The notes under the pieces: generated by a model
The model's database searches: none
What the model saw: only the letters and a program-made list of their open reading frames with translations
Told to the model about the DNA's origin: nothing
Shown: piece by piece, positions 22,613 to 34,605 of the stretch
Position numbering within the stretch: the first letter of the stretch is position 1
Layout of the letters: every line of letters starts with the position of its first letter
Program-made: the position numbers and the translations under genes
From: Loripinus fragilis
Taxonomy: Eukaryota; Mollusca; Bivalvia; Lucinida; Lucinidae
Direction of reading: 5' to 3'
NCBI GenBank assembly: GCA_964019695.1
Contig: OZ026530.1
Span: 40,608,944 to 40,672,943, forward strand
DNA length: 64,000 nt

Positions 22613-24206
22613 ATTTCAATAAATCCATGTATGGATACATCAGTATGTCGTTCAGGTAATGCCATAACACTATGCAAGTATGGAAAGTCTAGTTGCCATG
22701 GTGATTGTTTTATAATACCAGGTATAGCAAATAAATCCATTTTGTCTTGTTGCTAGGCAACCGTTTATAATTACGAGTAAAAGTTTCTGTCCAGCTTTTA
22801 GGAAGGGGATTATAGTGTTGTATCTAACAATCATCACTGCTAATGTTTTAAGTCTTTTCTTTCAGATTTATAATATAGAAGGTGTTGAAAACAAGCATTA
22901 ATGTTTTGCCATTAGATTCGCTTCGAGGACTTTAATGGGTGATTTGACTGAAATGAAGCATAATACCATCCACTTTTTACATTTCACGCTATTGACATCA
23001 CAAAATACACCCTTAAGCAGAGTTAATGCAAATTTCATGAGAATGGAAATAACAAAATTCATAATTAAATTGACCACAAACCTCTATTTTTATAGAAAAT
23101 GTGATATTGTACATAAATGAACTATTTATTGTGATTGTTAAACACTTATAATACACTTAATACATTGACATTCTTCATTATAACATTTAGTACATGTAAT
23201 CCTAATAAATTAAAGACTACATGTATATATAAAATTCAATTGATGTATAGTGTGACAGGACAGACAGAGGACCAACAGGTAAGCCACTAACACTGCCCTC
23301 CACGTGTGTTGATTTTTGAAATCGCTCAGCCGATTATAACTCTTTTTTTGCCCAATAACTATGTAATGAAACACAATGGCGCCATCCTATAACTACTTTA
23401 TTTACATGTAGGCTATTATCGCACACTTAGAAAAAAGTTTGTAACGTATCGAGATGTACTTTACATTGCGATGTGTTTTTGCATATCTACCCTTCCGGTT
23501 CGCCAAAACAATGCATTGAATAAAGCAAATCTATTTTACAGCCTATGTGCTCATATTATACGCGATCTTAAAGTGTCCATTCTTACGTGACAATAAATTT
23601 TTCTGTGTGAAATAGGCACACGGACGTCCCACTACATACGCAAGCATTTTAAACGTGACCCGTTAGTAGAATAAGGAATGATCCCCAAAAATACGTTTTC
23701 ATACCTTATGGCGACGGCAGCCATATTGTATATTAAATCTCACCCAAACATGCAGCAATGTAATCTTTGGACAGTTATTACGTGCTTGTGTGAAAACAAT
23801 CGGATTGAGTCGTGGCAGATACAGATGAGAGAAAACAAAACATTACGTTTTATCTGGTTACATATGGTACACAACGTTGCATGCGTAATGCTATAGCAAC
23901 AGTTATTTGAAATTGAAACTAATACTCAAAACTTTTAAAACAAACACATTGTCATTCCTGAAAGGTAGTTTGATTTCAATTTGATAACGCGTTGCTGAGA
24001 TAATAGCGTTTATATTAAACGCATACATGCATATGACGCACATGGGCTACCATACTTTATTAGCTCTAGTGGCGTTATGCAATTCCGAGAAATTTGCTAT
24101 ACAGTGGTTTTGTATGCACCATATATACTTCTTCAAATTTATACTATAACAAACCTTGCTACTTTCCGGGTAACCATTTCTGATTTTTTCACCCTGGTCC
24201 CCAGCC
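22613..24206. other. No gene seen
   Basis: About 1.6 kb of AT-rich DNA. Small frames near 22935 and 23678 have no recognisable features. The last 110 bases are an old repeat shared, inverted, with about 20870-21010. Confidence 0.45.
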
Positions 24207-24530
24207 TAAGGTGAGTGTCTTTTGATATCAAGTTTACCAGGCAAGGCGTTGAGAACGCTTGTTGACATCGCGAGCCTTGCCGAGCGATTCAACATGCGTT
24301 CTCAAAGCTGAGCCTGGTAAACTTGATATCAACAGGCACAAACCTGGTATTCTATTTATCAGATTACCCATTTTTCCACTCGTCAAACTAGCGATTATGG
24401 CGTAATTTTCGATTTTTGTGTTGATTTCGCGTCATTAGCGACGTCATTCAAAAAGTGCACCGTCACCATGGCCTGATAAAGGCACATGCCGTGAGATAGA
24501 CAACGTTAATCAGACAACGTGCAACAATCC
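24207..24530 (+). repeat. Foldback-headed repeat family F, copy 1
   Basis: Starts AAGGTGAGTGTCTTTTGATA. Its head forms an imperfect hairpin: TTTGATATCAAGTTTACCAG (24221-24240) faces CTGGTAAACTTGATATCAA (about 24314-24332) with GTTGAGAACGC against GCGTTCTCAAAGC inside. The tail includes GACGTCATTCAAAAAGTGCA and GGCCTGATAAAGG. Other copies: 24906-25260 (-), 55606-55975 (+). Confidence 0.8.
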
Positions 24531-24669
24531 TGTTAATTTGCGAGGTAACTGAGAAGTGATTTTTTTGGGCGCCTTACAATTACTCACTTTTTAGGACAAT
24601 TAGCAGGATATCTTTTCCACAATTCTTGTGATATCAATTGCGCACAATTTTCATATCCTCCATCAGTAG

Positions 24670-24905
24670 CAATAAGGGTTTTTACCCAGTGGCTTAGGCT
24701 GACGGGGATTTCATTGCTTATTGTTGCTCCTATTGTGAGGTTCGATGTTTGTGGTTTGTTCCTTGTTTTGTTGTATAGTACTTTGTGTCCTTTCTAGTTT
24801 TGTCATCATATTGATGGGGAAGAGAGAGTTGGTTGCTTTACTTTGTTTGTCTTCCTGGTGTCTAACGTCTGTATTTGTTTTGTGACCCGTGGGTTGGTCT
24901 GCAGT
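24670..24905 (+). repeat. Dispersed retroposon-like family B, diverged copy 3
   Basis: Contains CCCAGTGGCTTAGGCTGA, TGATGGGGAAGAGAGAGTTG and GTCTTCCTGGTGTCTAACG. More diverged than copies 1, 2 and 5. It lies between the two inverted copies of family F. Confidence 0.65.
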
Positions 24906-25260
24906 ATTTATCAGTCACCCCTAATATTAACTGAATTGTTTCAACATAACCTAATAAACGTTTCCTATCTCACTGCATGCTACCTTTATCAGGTCATGAT
25001 GACGTTGCACTTTTTGAATGACGTCGCCAATGACACTGAATCAACACAGAAATCAAATATTACGTCATAATCGCTAGTTTGAAGAGTGTTTAACAATGGG
25101 TAAACTGATAAGTAGAATACCAGGTTCGCGTCTTTTGATATCAAGTTTACCAGGCTCGGCTTTGAGAACGCATGTTGAATCGCTCGGCAAGACTTGCGAT
25201 GTCAACAAGTGTTCTCAAAGCCTTGCCTGGTAAACTTGATATCAAAAGACACTCACCTAA
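24906..25260 (-). repeat. Foldback-headed repeat family F, copy 2
   Basis: Reverse complement of copies 1 and 3, with the full hairpin head at about 25110-25260 and the tail ending in ATTTATCAGTCACCCCTAAT. Together with copy 1 it makes a roughly 1-kb inverted pair around family B copy 3. Confidence 0.8.
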
Positions 25261-25316
25261 TATTCTCTATGTACTCATTAATTTTACTGGTAATGAAACG
25301 ATGCTTGCCCAGGTAA

Positions 25317-25756
25317 GGCCAGAATTTCTTTATTAGTTGATTTACGGAATTTTTTTTCAGATCTAGGGTCGGGGAAGGAAAAAAATAATAAAGCTCTGAA
25401 AATGACCAGTTAACTGGTCATTTTCAGAGCTTTTTTTATATTTTTATACATTTTCAGCTTTTTTTTTTAATATCTCCAGAAACAGTAAAACTGTATATCG
25501 TAAGGCAATCAAACAGTCTGTATTAAATTTGTAAATATTTTATCATTTTCCTAAAAATCTGGTCATGGCAATCACTTTTTACTGTGTCACTCTCAAAAAT
25601 ACACAGACAAAACCTCAAAAATATTTTTTTTTTCAACGAAACAAATCATATTTAGAGTCGGTGGATAAAATAAAAAAAAAATAGAAATTAATTTTTTTTA
25701 TACTTTACGGAAAATTACAGGAGGGTTCGTAAATCAACTAATAAAAAATTCTGGCC
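25317..25756 (+). mobile_element. PIF/Harbinger-like MITE family E, copy 1
   Basis: Ends GGCCAGAATTTCTTTATTAG and CTAATAAAAAATTCTGGCC, flanked by a TAA target duplication (25314-25316 and 25757-25759). The 3-bp TWA duplication and GGCC ends fit PIF/Harbinger. A perfect 44-bp palindrome centred on GTTAAC spans 25390-25433. 440 bp, no coding sequence. Confidence 0.85.
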
Positions 25757-27185
25757 TAATGCCATGGTTTTGTTCACTATCTACAGGAGAACAGTGTGAC
25801 ATTTGACTTGATGTTTACTTTTGACATGTGGGCTGCTATTCCCTCAGATAAAAGAGAACTAATAATAGCACAAAGTCGTTCCTCGTTCATTTAAATGAAT
25901 AGTTCATACATCACATCCTACTATCATGACTATATAAATTGTTTTCATATTTATTTATATTTTGAAAACAAAAGTCCAAGCCACAGCTTATGTGAAACTC
26001 GGAGGCTTGACTAGCAGACTCCCACAAAGAGGGTCGGGAAAGAAAAAAAACTTATTTTCTTAAAGAACTATTACAGTGAATTTCAATACTAAGAATGGTT
26101 AGGTTGCATTTATTAAAATGGTTGGTTAAAGCTGATATATGGTATTGTTTTCTTTTAACATTTAAGCCTAACTAACCTGTTTTTGAGGGTCCAGGTGGGA
26201 TTTAATGTTTCGGGATTAATAGCCTTATTGTATAATGATTAGGAAATAAAGAGCAGAATAATTAATAATACAGAAGAATGAGCCCCTCCATTCCCAAATA
26301 AAAGAAAATAAGTAATTTTCTTTTAAAAAAAATAAAACAACCAGGTTAATAAGTTTAAATGAATACAGAATAAACCAAATATGACCAAAAATTGGAGAGC
26401 AAGCAGACTCCCCCGCCCCCCCCCCCCCCCCCCCGCACCAAGACCTACGTTTGTATGTAAAATATTTTGAGTACGACAATTTAATGCCCTGCTTTTCCTC
26501 CCAGGGCCCTGTTAATATGGGCAACGAACTATAATACAACAGCAGCATAAACGGAATACTCGATGGTGTTCTTGTTTGCTGTGATAATTGAGCTAGGTAC
26601 AGCAAACCTTTTAACCAAGATGTGCTATTAAGATCAAAGGAATTTAGGAGTTGTGGATTTCCCTCACATCAATTAGAAAACATTTTTTCCAATCTAATGC
26701 ACCTAGGTATAATTAGCTATTTTAAGATATTAAAAAGGAAACCCCTATAAGTCAAGAGTTCATATTCGTGGCTAATTCATTGCCAAAGGTATTTCTATAG
26801 ATGATAAAAGTTCTGCTTGAACAATTATTATATCAATAAAATTACCCTTTTCTCACAGTTGTTGACTTTGCTGCGAATAGACAAGAGGCAATCACGCATA
26901 CAAAACTAAGTTCGTAGAAAAGTTGATTAAGGTCGTTTAACCATTCTTACCGTGCAATCCCGTAAATAGTGCTTTCAAACAGTGAAAACACAGATAAATG
27001 CCACTAAATGGATCACCAGGGCCTTATGCCGCCTTCACAGTATAACGAATTGAGTCGAGGCACTGTCAACAAATTGATAAAACATGAAAATTCTTGCGCG
27101 CACACATCACGTTGAAAACCCCGACCAATATAATCAGTGAGGCTTGATATAACGAACTTAAAGCGCACAGATAACGAGCTCATAA
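25757..27185. other. No gene; poly-C tract
   Basis: Non-coding between two MITE copies. A C-rich tract at about 26411-26434 (over 20 bases) produces a spurious glycine-rich frame on the minus strand. Nothing else recognised. Confidence 0.5.
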
Positions 27186-27645
27186 GGCCAGAATTTTTTT
27201 ATTGGTTGATTTACGAACCCTCCTACTGTAATTTTCCGGAAAGTAGGAAAAAAATAAAATTTATTTTCTAAAAAATTTTTTTTATTTTATCCGCCGACTC
27301 TAAATATTATTTGTTTCGTTGAAAAAAAATAACATATTTTTGAGGTTCTGTCTATGTATATTTGAGAGTGACACTGTTAAAAATGATTGTCCTATCCAGA
27401 TTTTTATGAAAATGATGAAATATATAAAGATTTAATACAGACTGTTGGTTAACCTCACTAGTTTTGCTGTTTTTTCTGGAGATATAAAAAAAGCTCTGAA
27501 AATGAAAAAAAAAAAAAAAAAAAGCTCTGAAAATGACCAGTTAACTGGTCATTTTCAGAGCTTTTTTATTTATTTTTTTTCGTCCCCCCGACCCTAAATC
27601 TTAAAAAAAAATTCCCGTAAATCAACTAATAAAAAAATTCTGGCC
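27186..27645 (-). mobile_element. PIF/Harbinger-like MITE family E, copy 2
   Basis: Inverted relative to copy 1, flanked by TAA at 27183-27185 and 27646-27648. Contains the same central palindrome (about 27522-27563), here preceded by a poly-A run and a second half-copy of the motif GCTCTGAAAATGA. 460 bp. Confidence 0.85.
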
Positions 27646-28639
27646 TAACGTTCTAGCAACGAAAAGCTAACAACCACACAACACGTACGGACGTCCAGCG
27701 AGTTGTGCGTACTCTCTGCGTACTTTCTGCGAATAGCTAGCGTATCCGAACCGATCAATTGCCGTGCAGTTATATAAACAAGAAATCAAACCTCGAGTTC
27801 TCTCCTTCTTTCTCCCAACTAGTTTCTGCTGTGCTGCCTAATTCAAGAAGCTTTTTGTAATCAATCAAAGACCATACATATACACATGTACAAAATGGAT
27901 GTAGACATGTAATTTATTAAAGGACACAACCAAACGGGGACCGCCAGTGACCATTCGTCCACTTAATGTCCAAGAGGCTAACTACTACGAAGTATGTCTC
28001 AGGTTTAACATGTTTAATCTACTTTTAACTTGTGATTTTATGGCTCAATTGCAAAACATTGCATTCGACAAAACCAGCTTTGTATGTCTTCGTGTAGTTT
28101 ATTTTCAGACGACCAGCTAAGGAATTCTTGGTGCGTTTTGGTAGGACGAATACTACCGTTGAGCTAATGAACCGTCATCATACTGCAAACAAACAAATCG
28201 TTCTAATTGCGTTCAGCAACGAGCCGTTAACGTTCTGACGACGCATGAACCGTTCGCACTGCGTTTAGTGAACGAACCTAGACTGGTAAAATTTAGACGT
28301 TTCCACGTAAAAAATGCGATTACAAAACAATTTTAACAACATATGATAAATATCTTCTAGTATCTTCTATAAAACAGGTATACTCAAATATATACATGTA
28401 GTTTGGCTGGAGGGACAGTTGCACAACGAAGTGTCCCTCTGATCTCACTAGATAGTTTTTGAGTTGCGAATGCTCCAGTGGGAATGACTTGTCTGAAAAT
28501 TTTCAGTTTGCATATTCGATACATGAACCATACCAACTGTTATCAAAGCACTGATAGTATTTAATGGGACGATAAATGGCTATCATGTGAGCGTTGGGTA
28601 ACAAACAGTTTTAACCTATTATATATCAGGCTAAGGTTT
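27646..28639. other. No gene seen
   Basis: Non-coding, with several ACGTAC/ACGTCC and GAACCG words but no clear repeat structure. About 28290-28380 loosely resembles family D. Confidence 0.4.
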
Positions 28640-29530
28640 ATCCTGATCTAAAATTTTTGCTTCAGCTAGAAGGGCTGTCTTTTTGCTCCTGACACTGGGA
28701 TATTTAATGTTTAGTGGTAGGTGGTACAATAAAATATGGTGACAAAAAGTTTGGACCAAGATCTGTCCCAAAATTTAGTCGGATGTTATATGGTTCTAAA
28801 CTGTTTTCTTCATTTAGGAGGGTTGCCCTTCTGCTAGGATATTATATGTTTAGTTGCAGTGCAATATAATTTACTGACAAACAGTTTGGATCCAGATCAG
28901 TCATGAAATTTAGTCGGTTGTGATATGGGTCTAAACTTTTTGCTTCAATTAGGAGGGTTTTCTTTTTACTAGAATATTATATAGTTAGTTGCAATACAAT
29001 AGAGTTTAGTGACATACAGTTTGTACATAGATCGTTACCAAACTTTAGTCGGGTGTGATATGGGACCAAACTGTTTGTGTTTAGATAAAAGGGTTGTTTA
29101 TCTTGCTTGGATATTAAAATGGGGGTACAATATAATTGGGTGATACAAAGGTTTGGTTAAGTTGGCTCAGCACTCAGCTGGAATATTGTCTGTGCCAATA
29201 TGGTAACTCTTTTGATGTTGTCCTTTTTACTAGGATATTATATATGTTGTGGTGTTACAAGAGAATAGGGTGATAAATAGTTTGAGCCCAAATTATGCCT
29301 GACATATAGCTTGGCTTATTCTTTACTTAGGTTAGGAGAGCTATCAGGTTTTCTATTCGGTTCAAATAGATAGAATTAGGTGGTAAATAATTTGGACCGA
29401 GATCAGACCCGTCACATTTGGTCAGGCATGACCCAAGTCCAAACTGTTTGCTTCAATTCGGGATGTCTTTTTGCAGGGTTCTAAATGCGTAGTGGCGGTA
29501 CAATAGAATTGAGTGACAGCTTGTTCAATC
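28640..29530. repeat. Diverged tandem array, ~133-bp unit
   Basis: Six to seven units carry the words TTTAGTCGGNTGTGATATGG, CTAAACTGTTTGCTTCA, AGGAGGGTT and AGGATATTATATG. The clearest unit starts are near 28778, 28912 and 29047. No coding potential. Confidence 0.75.
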
Positions 29531-30179
29531 ACACACAGATTGTTTACTGCTAAACAATGAAATAACTTTCATTTTGGGATATAAGTTGTCGCAGTTAACA
29601 CCAAAATGGAAAATAAAATAAAATTTAATTTACTTGACTTTAGTGGTTTGGTTCAGTTTATTTGACAACCATTGCCACAAGTTTTGTGTGCCAGAGGCAT
29701 GAATTGCAATAAGAAGATTTATCACATGACGTCACGTCTGATATGGCGACACAAACACAAACTCTGATCATATTTGAAGACATTTAATAATGCGCCACAT
29801 TAAGGTTATCAAATACTGTTTTAATTATTGGTAAAATAAATGTTCATTTCTCTTACCATTTAGAATAAGTCCTCAGACTTTAATATCAATTTAACTGTCC
29901 TTTTCTTGTTAATAATGCATCCACTTTTCTTCTATTGAGCTGCCATTACTGTAACGGAAGTCGTAACTAACTTACGACAACGTCATCCTGCGTTACGTAA
30001 TGAAACATTAAGGTTACTAAAGAGTCTGCTTCATAAGACATAATATTGCTAAGTCTAGAAAGCGTTTGTAGTGTTTATGTTAGGAAAAGAATGCATAAAC
30101 GGTACATCAGTAAATAAATCTGATACCTGAAGGTTAACTTATTCGTGGAGTTCCGTGACATCTGTGAGTGATATAGGTC
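29531..30179. other. No gene seen
   Basis: AT-rich non-coding DNA with scattered ACGTCA/TAACG words like those of family D but no alignable copy. Confidence 0.4.
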
Positions 30180-30480
30180 CATCCAATAAAATCGATAAAA
30201 CACCGGTGGTTTACAGATTTAGTAACGTTACGTAATGACGTCCATTATATCATTGCGTAAAAGAGGAGAATAATCTTGACGTTTACACGTCAAAAATGAG
30301 ATTTTTTAGCATTTTAATGTCATGTGATATAATTTTACATTTGTACTGCTATTTTATTGGATTTATTAAACTCGTTGCTAAAAAAGAGATAAAGTGCTCA
30401 GCAATCCTCACATTTTATTTCTCTTCCTCAATTAGTTAATAATTTCAATAAGACATGAACAATGATCGAGCTTAGCTGTA
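30180..30480 (+). repeat. Dispersed repeat family D
   Basis: Shares ATAAAATCGATAAA, TTTTAATGTCATGTGATA and TTTATTAAACTCGTTGC with 54330-54660, 58020-58580 and, inverted, 59385-59648. In the 53-54 kb copy it is continuous with family C, so D is probably a segment of the same ~1.3-kb repeat. Confidence 0.65.
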
Positions 30481-30932
30481 TAAAGAGAATGTTCAACTTC
30501 TTGGCGGTTTATTGTCGCATTTAGCAAGGAAATATTGGTATCTAAACTGCAAGTAGTATCGTCATGAAGATGTTGCACTTTTGTATCGCCTAAATGATTG
30601 TCGTCATAATGAGTCTTTGTCGAATTTATAAACAAGTTCTCAAAATCATTTTTCCATCCATTAATGACATCATGAATATGTGACTGATTGTGTTGGTATG
30701 CGACCATTCGAGTCTTTAACTTTCACTGGAATTCCCATTTTTCGTTCATTCTGAATTCCAAGTTTGCCAATTTTCCGCTTTCTAATAAGTGGTTGATGAT
30801 ATATATATCTATACCACTTTAGAAACTTAACAAAACTTCGTCATAAATTCCATGAATGAAACGGAAGTACAGGTAAGTATGCACCGACCAACGAACGAAC
30901 ATTCAAATGGAAAGACAAAAATATTTCTTAAA

Positions 30933-31132
30933 TGTTTGTTTGATTTGATTCTTTACGTCCCATCGAAAATCTTTCAGTTAAACAGGGACAGGTCTTCCTG
31001 GGTTGAACAAGTACTAAGCTAGGATAAATGTGTCTTGCTCAAGGACCACAACGCAGTGAGGCTGGTGAGGCTCGAACTTGCAGCCCTTCAGTCTCGAGTC
31101 AAGCACTCTACCACTGAGCCACTGCGCTCCCT
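30933..31132 (-). mobile_element. tRNA-derived SINE, copy 1
   Basis: On the minus strand it begins GGGAGCGCAGTGGCTCAGTG, with box A TGGCTCAGTGG and box B-like AAGTTCGAGCC. The body carries GTCCTTGAGCAAGACACAT, and the tail reads GGGACGTAAAGAATCAAATC followed by AAACAAAC repeats. About 200 bp. Transcription would be by RNA polymerase III. Confidence 0.85.
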
Positions 31133-32139
31133 ATTTGTTATATAATTGGAGAATCCTGTCACCTGATTGGCCCAAATTGTCTTCATAAATCTCTATGCCT
31201 ACCTGAAAACTTGTCGAACCTGGCATACAAGGTGATATAGGATGAAAACCAGCTCAAACAAGTTTCCATAAGTTAATATTTGCAATATCAACATCATGAG
31301 AGCTAAAATGGTGCGATGAGTATGAAACTAGCACGAACTGCATGAAATTGACAAGATTTGCTATTTCACCTCCCAACAGGTAAATTAAAGACCTTAATGG
31401 ACTTTAACAACAGTTTTGTTTTGCTTGTTCGCATCTGTAGCCAGACACGTTACAGACTGCGCTACGCTGCCCCATTATACCCTTAAAAGTAATATTCACC
31501 TCCGCCTTCTGGCCTTGATGAATATCACTTTTTTGGGTAGATAAATCCTCTTGTCTATCTTATTGAAGTCAATACACCGTGGTCATACTACTATAACAAT
31601 TTGGGGTTCGTCACCCACTCCGATGCTATAGAAAAACTACCTTCAAATAAAGGCCGACAAAAATGAGAACTTTCGAATATGTTTGCTTCGAGATTGCATC
31701 GTCTAGTTACATTGTAACAAACTCTGTGTTGTTCTGTCAAAACGTAGATAACATCAGATTTTAAATGTATTTTTTACAGTTATATTAAAAAATGTCAATT
31801 ACGGTTTAGTCATAATTATATGATTTTGTCATTGCTTAATTATTAACGATGACAAAAACCGTAATTAGTTATTTCATGCCTAGACATCAAAAGTTAAAGT
31901 TTTCATATAATTTAAAGCTAAAAGAGACAATGTGAATTTCATGAACAAAAATCAAACCGAACCCAAGCATTTGGGGCGTGTATCTGTGATTAAATGAAGA
32001 AATTGAACATGATGAGAAAGTAACCTTAACATGGGAATAAGTGACGAAACCCAAATTGCCGCAGTGGTACGACTACAGTGCAATAAATGTAGGCATAAAT
32101 AGTGGGGTATAACAAAATAAACTTGGTATAATACCCTAC
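31133..32139. other. No gene; one tRNA-like fragment
   Basis: On the minus strand, about 31425-31475 reads GGCAGCGTAGCGCAGTCTGT and then a box B-like GATGCGAAC, a degenerate head of another SINE type. Around 31793-31873 an interrupted inverted repeat pairs ATTACGGTTT with AAACCGTAAT. The rest is the presumed 3' flank of zinc-finger gene 2, without a clear polyadenylation signal. Confidence 0.45.
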
Positions 32140-32970
32140 TTAATGTTGTTTGAGGTGCCAGTAAAGCCTACTTTTAAATGAAAAGCCACAACCACAATGC
32201 TCACACTTGAAGAGTTTTTCTCTGCTATGAACATTCATATGCTTTTTAAGACCACTCCTCGCTGAAAACCCCCGATCACATATATGACAGTCAAATGGTT
32301 TATCGCCAGTATGTACTGTCATGTGTTTTGTCAGATTGTAACTCTGACCAAATGCCCGCTCACATATTTCACATTTGTAAGGTTTCTGGCCAGTATGCAC
32401 CATTATGTGTTTTGTTAGCTCAGTATTACGACAAAATGCCCGCTCACAAATGGCACACTTGTAAGGTTTCTCTCCAGTATGGATTTTGATATGTGATACT
32501 AAAGTACCTTTTACTGCAAAGTCCTTTCCACAAGTTCCGCAAACATATTCTTTCTCCCCTGTATGCATTTTAAGATGCTGGTTCAGACTACTTTTATGAG
32601 AAAACATTTTTTCACAAGTCTCACATTTATAAGGCTTGCCAGTGTGTGCTACTTGGTGCCGATCAGCTTGAATTTTTTGAGAAAATGTTCGTCCACATGT
32701 GGCACAGCTGTAAGGTTTGTCTCCAGTGTGAACTCTCTGATGTGCCCGTAGACTACCTGATTGGGAAAACATCCTGCTACAAATCTCACATTTATAAGGC
32801 TTGTCTCCAGTATGTACCCGCTTGTGGGTCTTTAAATATTCTAAATGAGCAAAATATCGTCCACATACGTCACAACTGTAAGGTTTCTCGCCAGTATGAA
32901 TTCTCTGATGTCTCTGTAGATTACCAAGTAGTGAAAATGTCTGACCACACGGGGTACATTTAAAACTCAT
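32140..32970 (-). CDS. C2H2 zinc-finger protein 2 (10 fingers)
   Basis: A 276-residue protein from ATG at 32970 (an in-frame TAA lies nine bases upstream, so this is the first Met) to TAA at 32140. It starts MSFKCTPCGQTFSLLGNLQR and consists of ten fingers, nearly all with HTGEKPYxC or HTGDKPYxC linkers. All Cys and His ligands are present, including the final finger CEHCGCGF...HLKQH. Finger 4 has a linker one residue shorter (HTGKPYK). There is no N-terminal domain. Expected role from the family: sequence-specific nucleic-acid binding in the nucleus; target and effect unknown. It could be a complete intronless gene or the terminal exon of a longer one. The intact frame through ten fingers argues for constraint. 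It is of a different subfamily from genes 1 and 4. Confidence 0.88.
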   Translation of the reverse strand: MSFKCTPCGQTFSLLGNLQRHQRIHTGEKPYSCDVCGRYFAHLEYLKTHKRVHTGDKPYKCEICSRMFSQSGSLRAHQRVHTGDKPYSCATCGRTFSQKIQADRHQVAHTGKPYKCETCEKMFSHKSSLNQHLKMHTGEKEYVCGTCGKDFAVKGTLVSHIKIHTGEKPYKCAICERAFCRNTELTKHIMVHTGQKPYKCEICERAFGQSYNLTKHMTVHTGDKPFDCHICDRGFSARSGLKKHMNVHSREKLFKCEHCGCGFSFKSRLYWHLKQH

Positions 32971-32993
32971 TATCACAAATTATCTTGAAATGT

Positions 32994-33094
32994 CTAGCGT
33001 AGCTTAATGTCAAGGAACAAATGTCACCGCACTGTTGTTTTATCAGCTAGCATAGCTTAAGGAACAAATTGTCACCGCACTGATGTTTTATCAG
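32994..33094. repeat. Tandem duplication upstream of zinc-finger gene 2
   Basis: Two adjacent copies (32994-33046 and 33047-33094) share CTAGCGTAGCTTAA, GGAACAAATGTCACCGCACT and GTTTTATCAG. It begins 24 bases upstream of the start codon of gene 2, so it lies in the 5' leader or promoter. A regulatory effect is possible but unproven. Confidence 0.75.
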
Positions 33095-33510
33095 AGTATT
33101 GTTTCAGACTCCGTCTATATTTTACCAAGTTTTTCCACCGTTTATCATCAGATATCTAAACCTGAAATAATTATATAGCATGGCATCATTATTACAATGA
33201 ATATTTGGAGAACTCACTGTACTAAATATTTCACTACATCTAAATGTAAATTTGACTGACAGATAAGGTAAAACAAAGACAATTCGTCAGTGTTAAATTT
33301 TCGGATCAATGGTAGTTTCAGAGAAAAAGATAAAACAATCATGTTCCCTTTTCTCCAAATAATAAGTTCCAATTGAGCTTCGTTAAGTTGTAGAAAATGC
33401 AGTGCATGCATTATTTTCAACAGGCTCAGTCCTAATAGGAAATAAAACTGTCCGCACTATTTTATTATTTTGCCTATTAACCCCATCTGTTAGGCCATTC
33501 TTAAAAACAT
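33095..33510. other. No gene seen
   Basis: Unassigned AT-rich DNA upstream of zinc-finger gene 2; presumed promoter side, no motif recognised. Confidence 0.4.
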
Positions 33511-33757
33511 TGAGCCGCTATATAAAGATTTCCAAAAAATGTGGTACATGCGACCAGCAATGTCTCAGATCAGTATGCGCATACGCGCAGTCTGATCAAG
33601 CCTTTCCTAGTCTCTTGAACATTATATGACTGTTAAGCCTCAATGTACTGACTGAACAAAATTTGGAGTTTCTAAGCTTAAAAGGTGACTGCATAGGCTC
33701 TTCTGAATCTTCAGCTGTCAAAATGCCACATTGTTTGAGGTCACATGTCTCTGCTCA
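33511..33757 (+). mobile_element. MITE family I, copy 1
   Basis: About 245 bp; ends TGAGCCGC...AAGATTTCC and GAGGTCACATGTCTCTGCTCA, inverted to each other. Contains a GTGCGACCAGCAA-like block, a GCGCATACGCGCAG palindrome-like centre and a TTGGAGTTTCTAAGCTTAAA block. Also at 50352-50590 (-) and 59125-59364 (+). Confidence 0.75.
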
Positions 33758-34284
33758 ATTGGTTTGTCACTTCCCACTGGGGGGTTTAGAGTTGGACTAT
33801 GGCCTGGGCAGTGACCACAGAAGGAGAAGTGAAATAGTTCTGGTAAAATACGAAAAATCAGGGCATCACTATATATGTATGTCTGGTATCTACAATATTG
33901 GGCTCTTTGTGATGGCCTTTCGAACTGGGAGCAGTTGTCAAGTACTTGTCTTTTTCTCTACACATATTGATAACAGTACGTGTCAATACAATATCGAGGA
34001 GCTGTGATTTACCTTGATAGAAATAAACTCTTAAATCAGATAACTTATCTTAGTATTTTTAAAATGACAGCAGTTTACCGATGGTACATTATTATAGTGA
34101 CTGAGTTGCACCAGAAAACTGTGTCACAGTGTGCAAAAAACGAGAAATGTTCTAAATATCATTCTCTAATATATATCAGGGACTTTAAAAGGTTTTCAAG
34201 AGCTTGAATTGCTTTTAAATTCCATTTGCAGGAGATTACATACATGTAATGTATTCTATCTTACGAATAGAGATGAACATCATT
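33758..34284. other. No gene seen
   Basis: Short open frames across 33663-34207 overlap the MITE and have no recognisable protein features. Confidence 0.4.
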
Positions 34285-34605
34285 TTTGTTCGGTTTGATT
34301 CTTTATGTCCCAGACTCCCAGTCAAAATATTTTCAGTCATGTGGGGACGGGTATTCATGGGTTGAATCAATACTAAGCCGCGGATAAGCCTTAGGACACA
34401 ACACAGTGACTCTGCCAGTGGATATACTCAAACCAGCAAAGATTAGATCTCAAGCCTAAGACTCTACAAGAGTGAATCAATACTAAGCCGCGGATAAGCC
34501 TTAAAGGACACAACACAGTGACTCAGCCAGTGGATATACTCAAACCAGCAAAGATTCGATCTCAAGCCTCACACTCTACCAACTGAGTGAGCCACTGCTC
34601 TATTC
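34285..34605 (-). mobile_element. Degenerate tRNA-derived SINE with internal 110-bp duplication
   Basis: On the minus strand the head reads AGAGCAGTGGCTCACTCAGT with a box B-like GATCGAATC. The tail has GGGACATAAAGAATCAAAC. The segment starting TGAATCAATACTAAGCCGCG occurs at 34363 and again at 34473, a tandem duplication inside the element. Confidence 0.65.

Noticed and set aside
26225..26605. Minus-strand 126-codon frame with a Gly-rich stretch
   Set aside because: Gly codons come from a poly-C tract and the rest has no recognisable feature.
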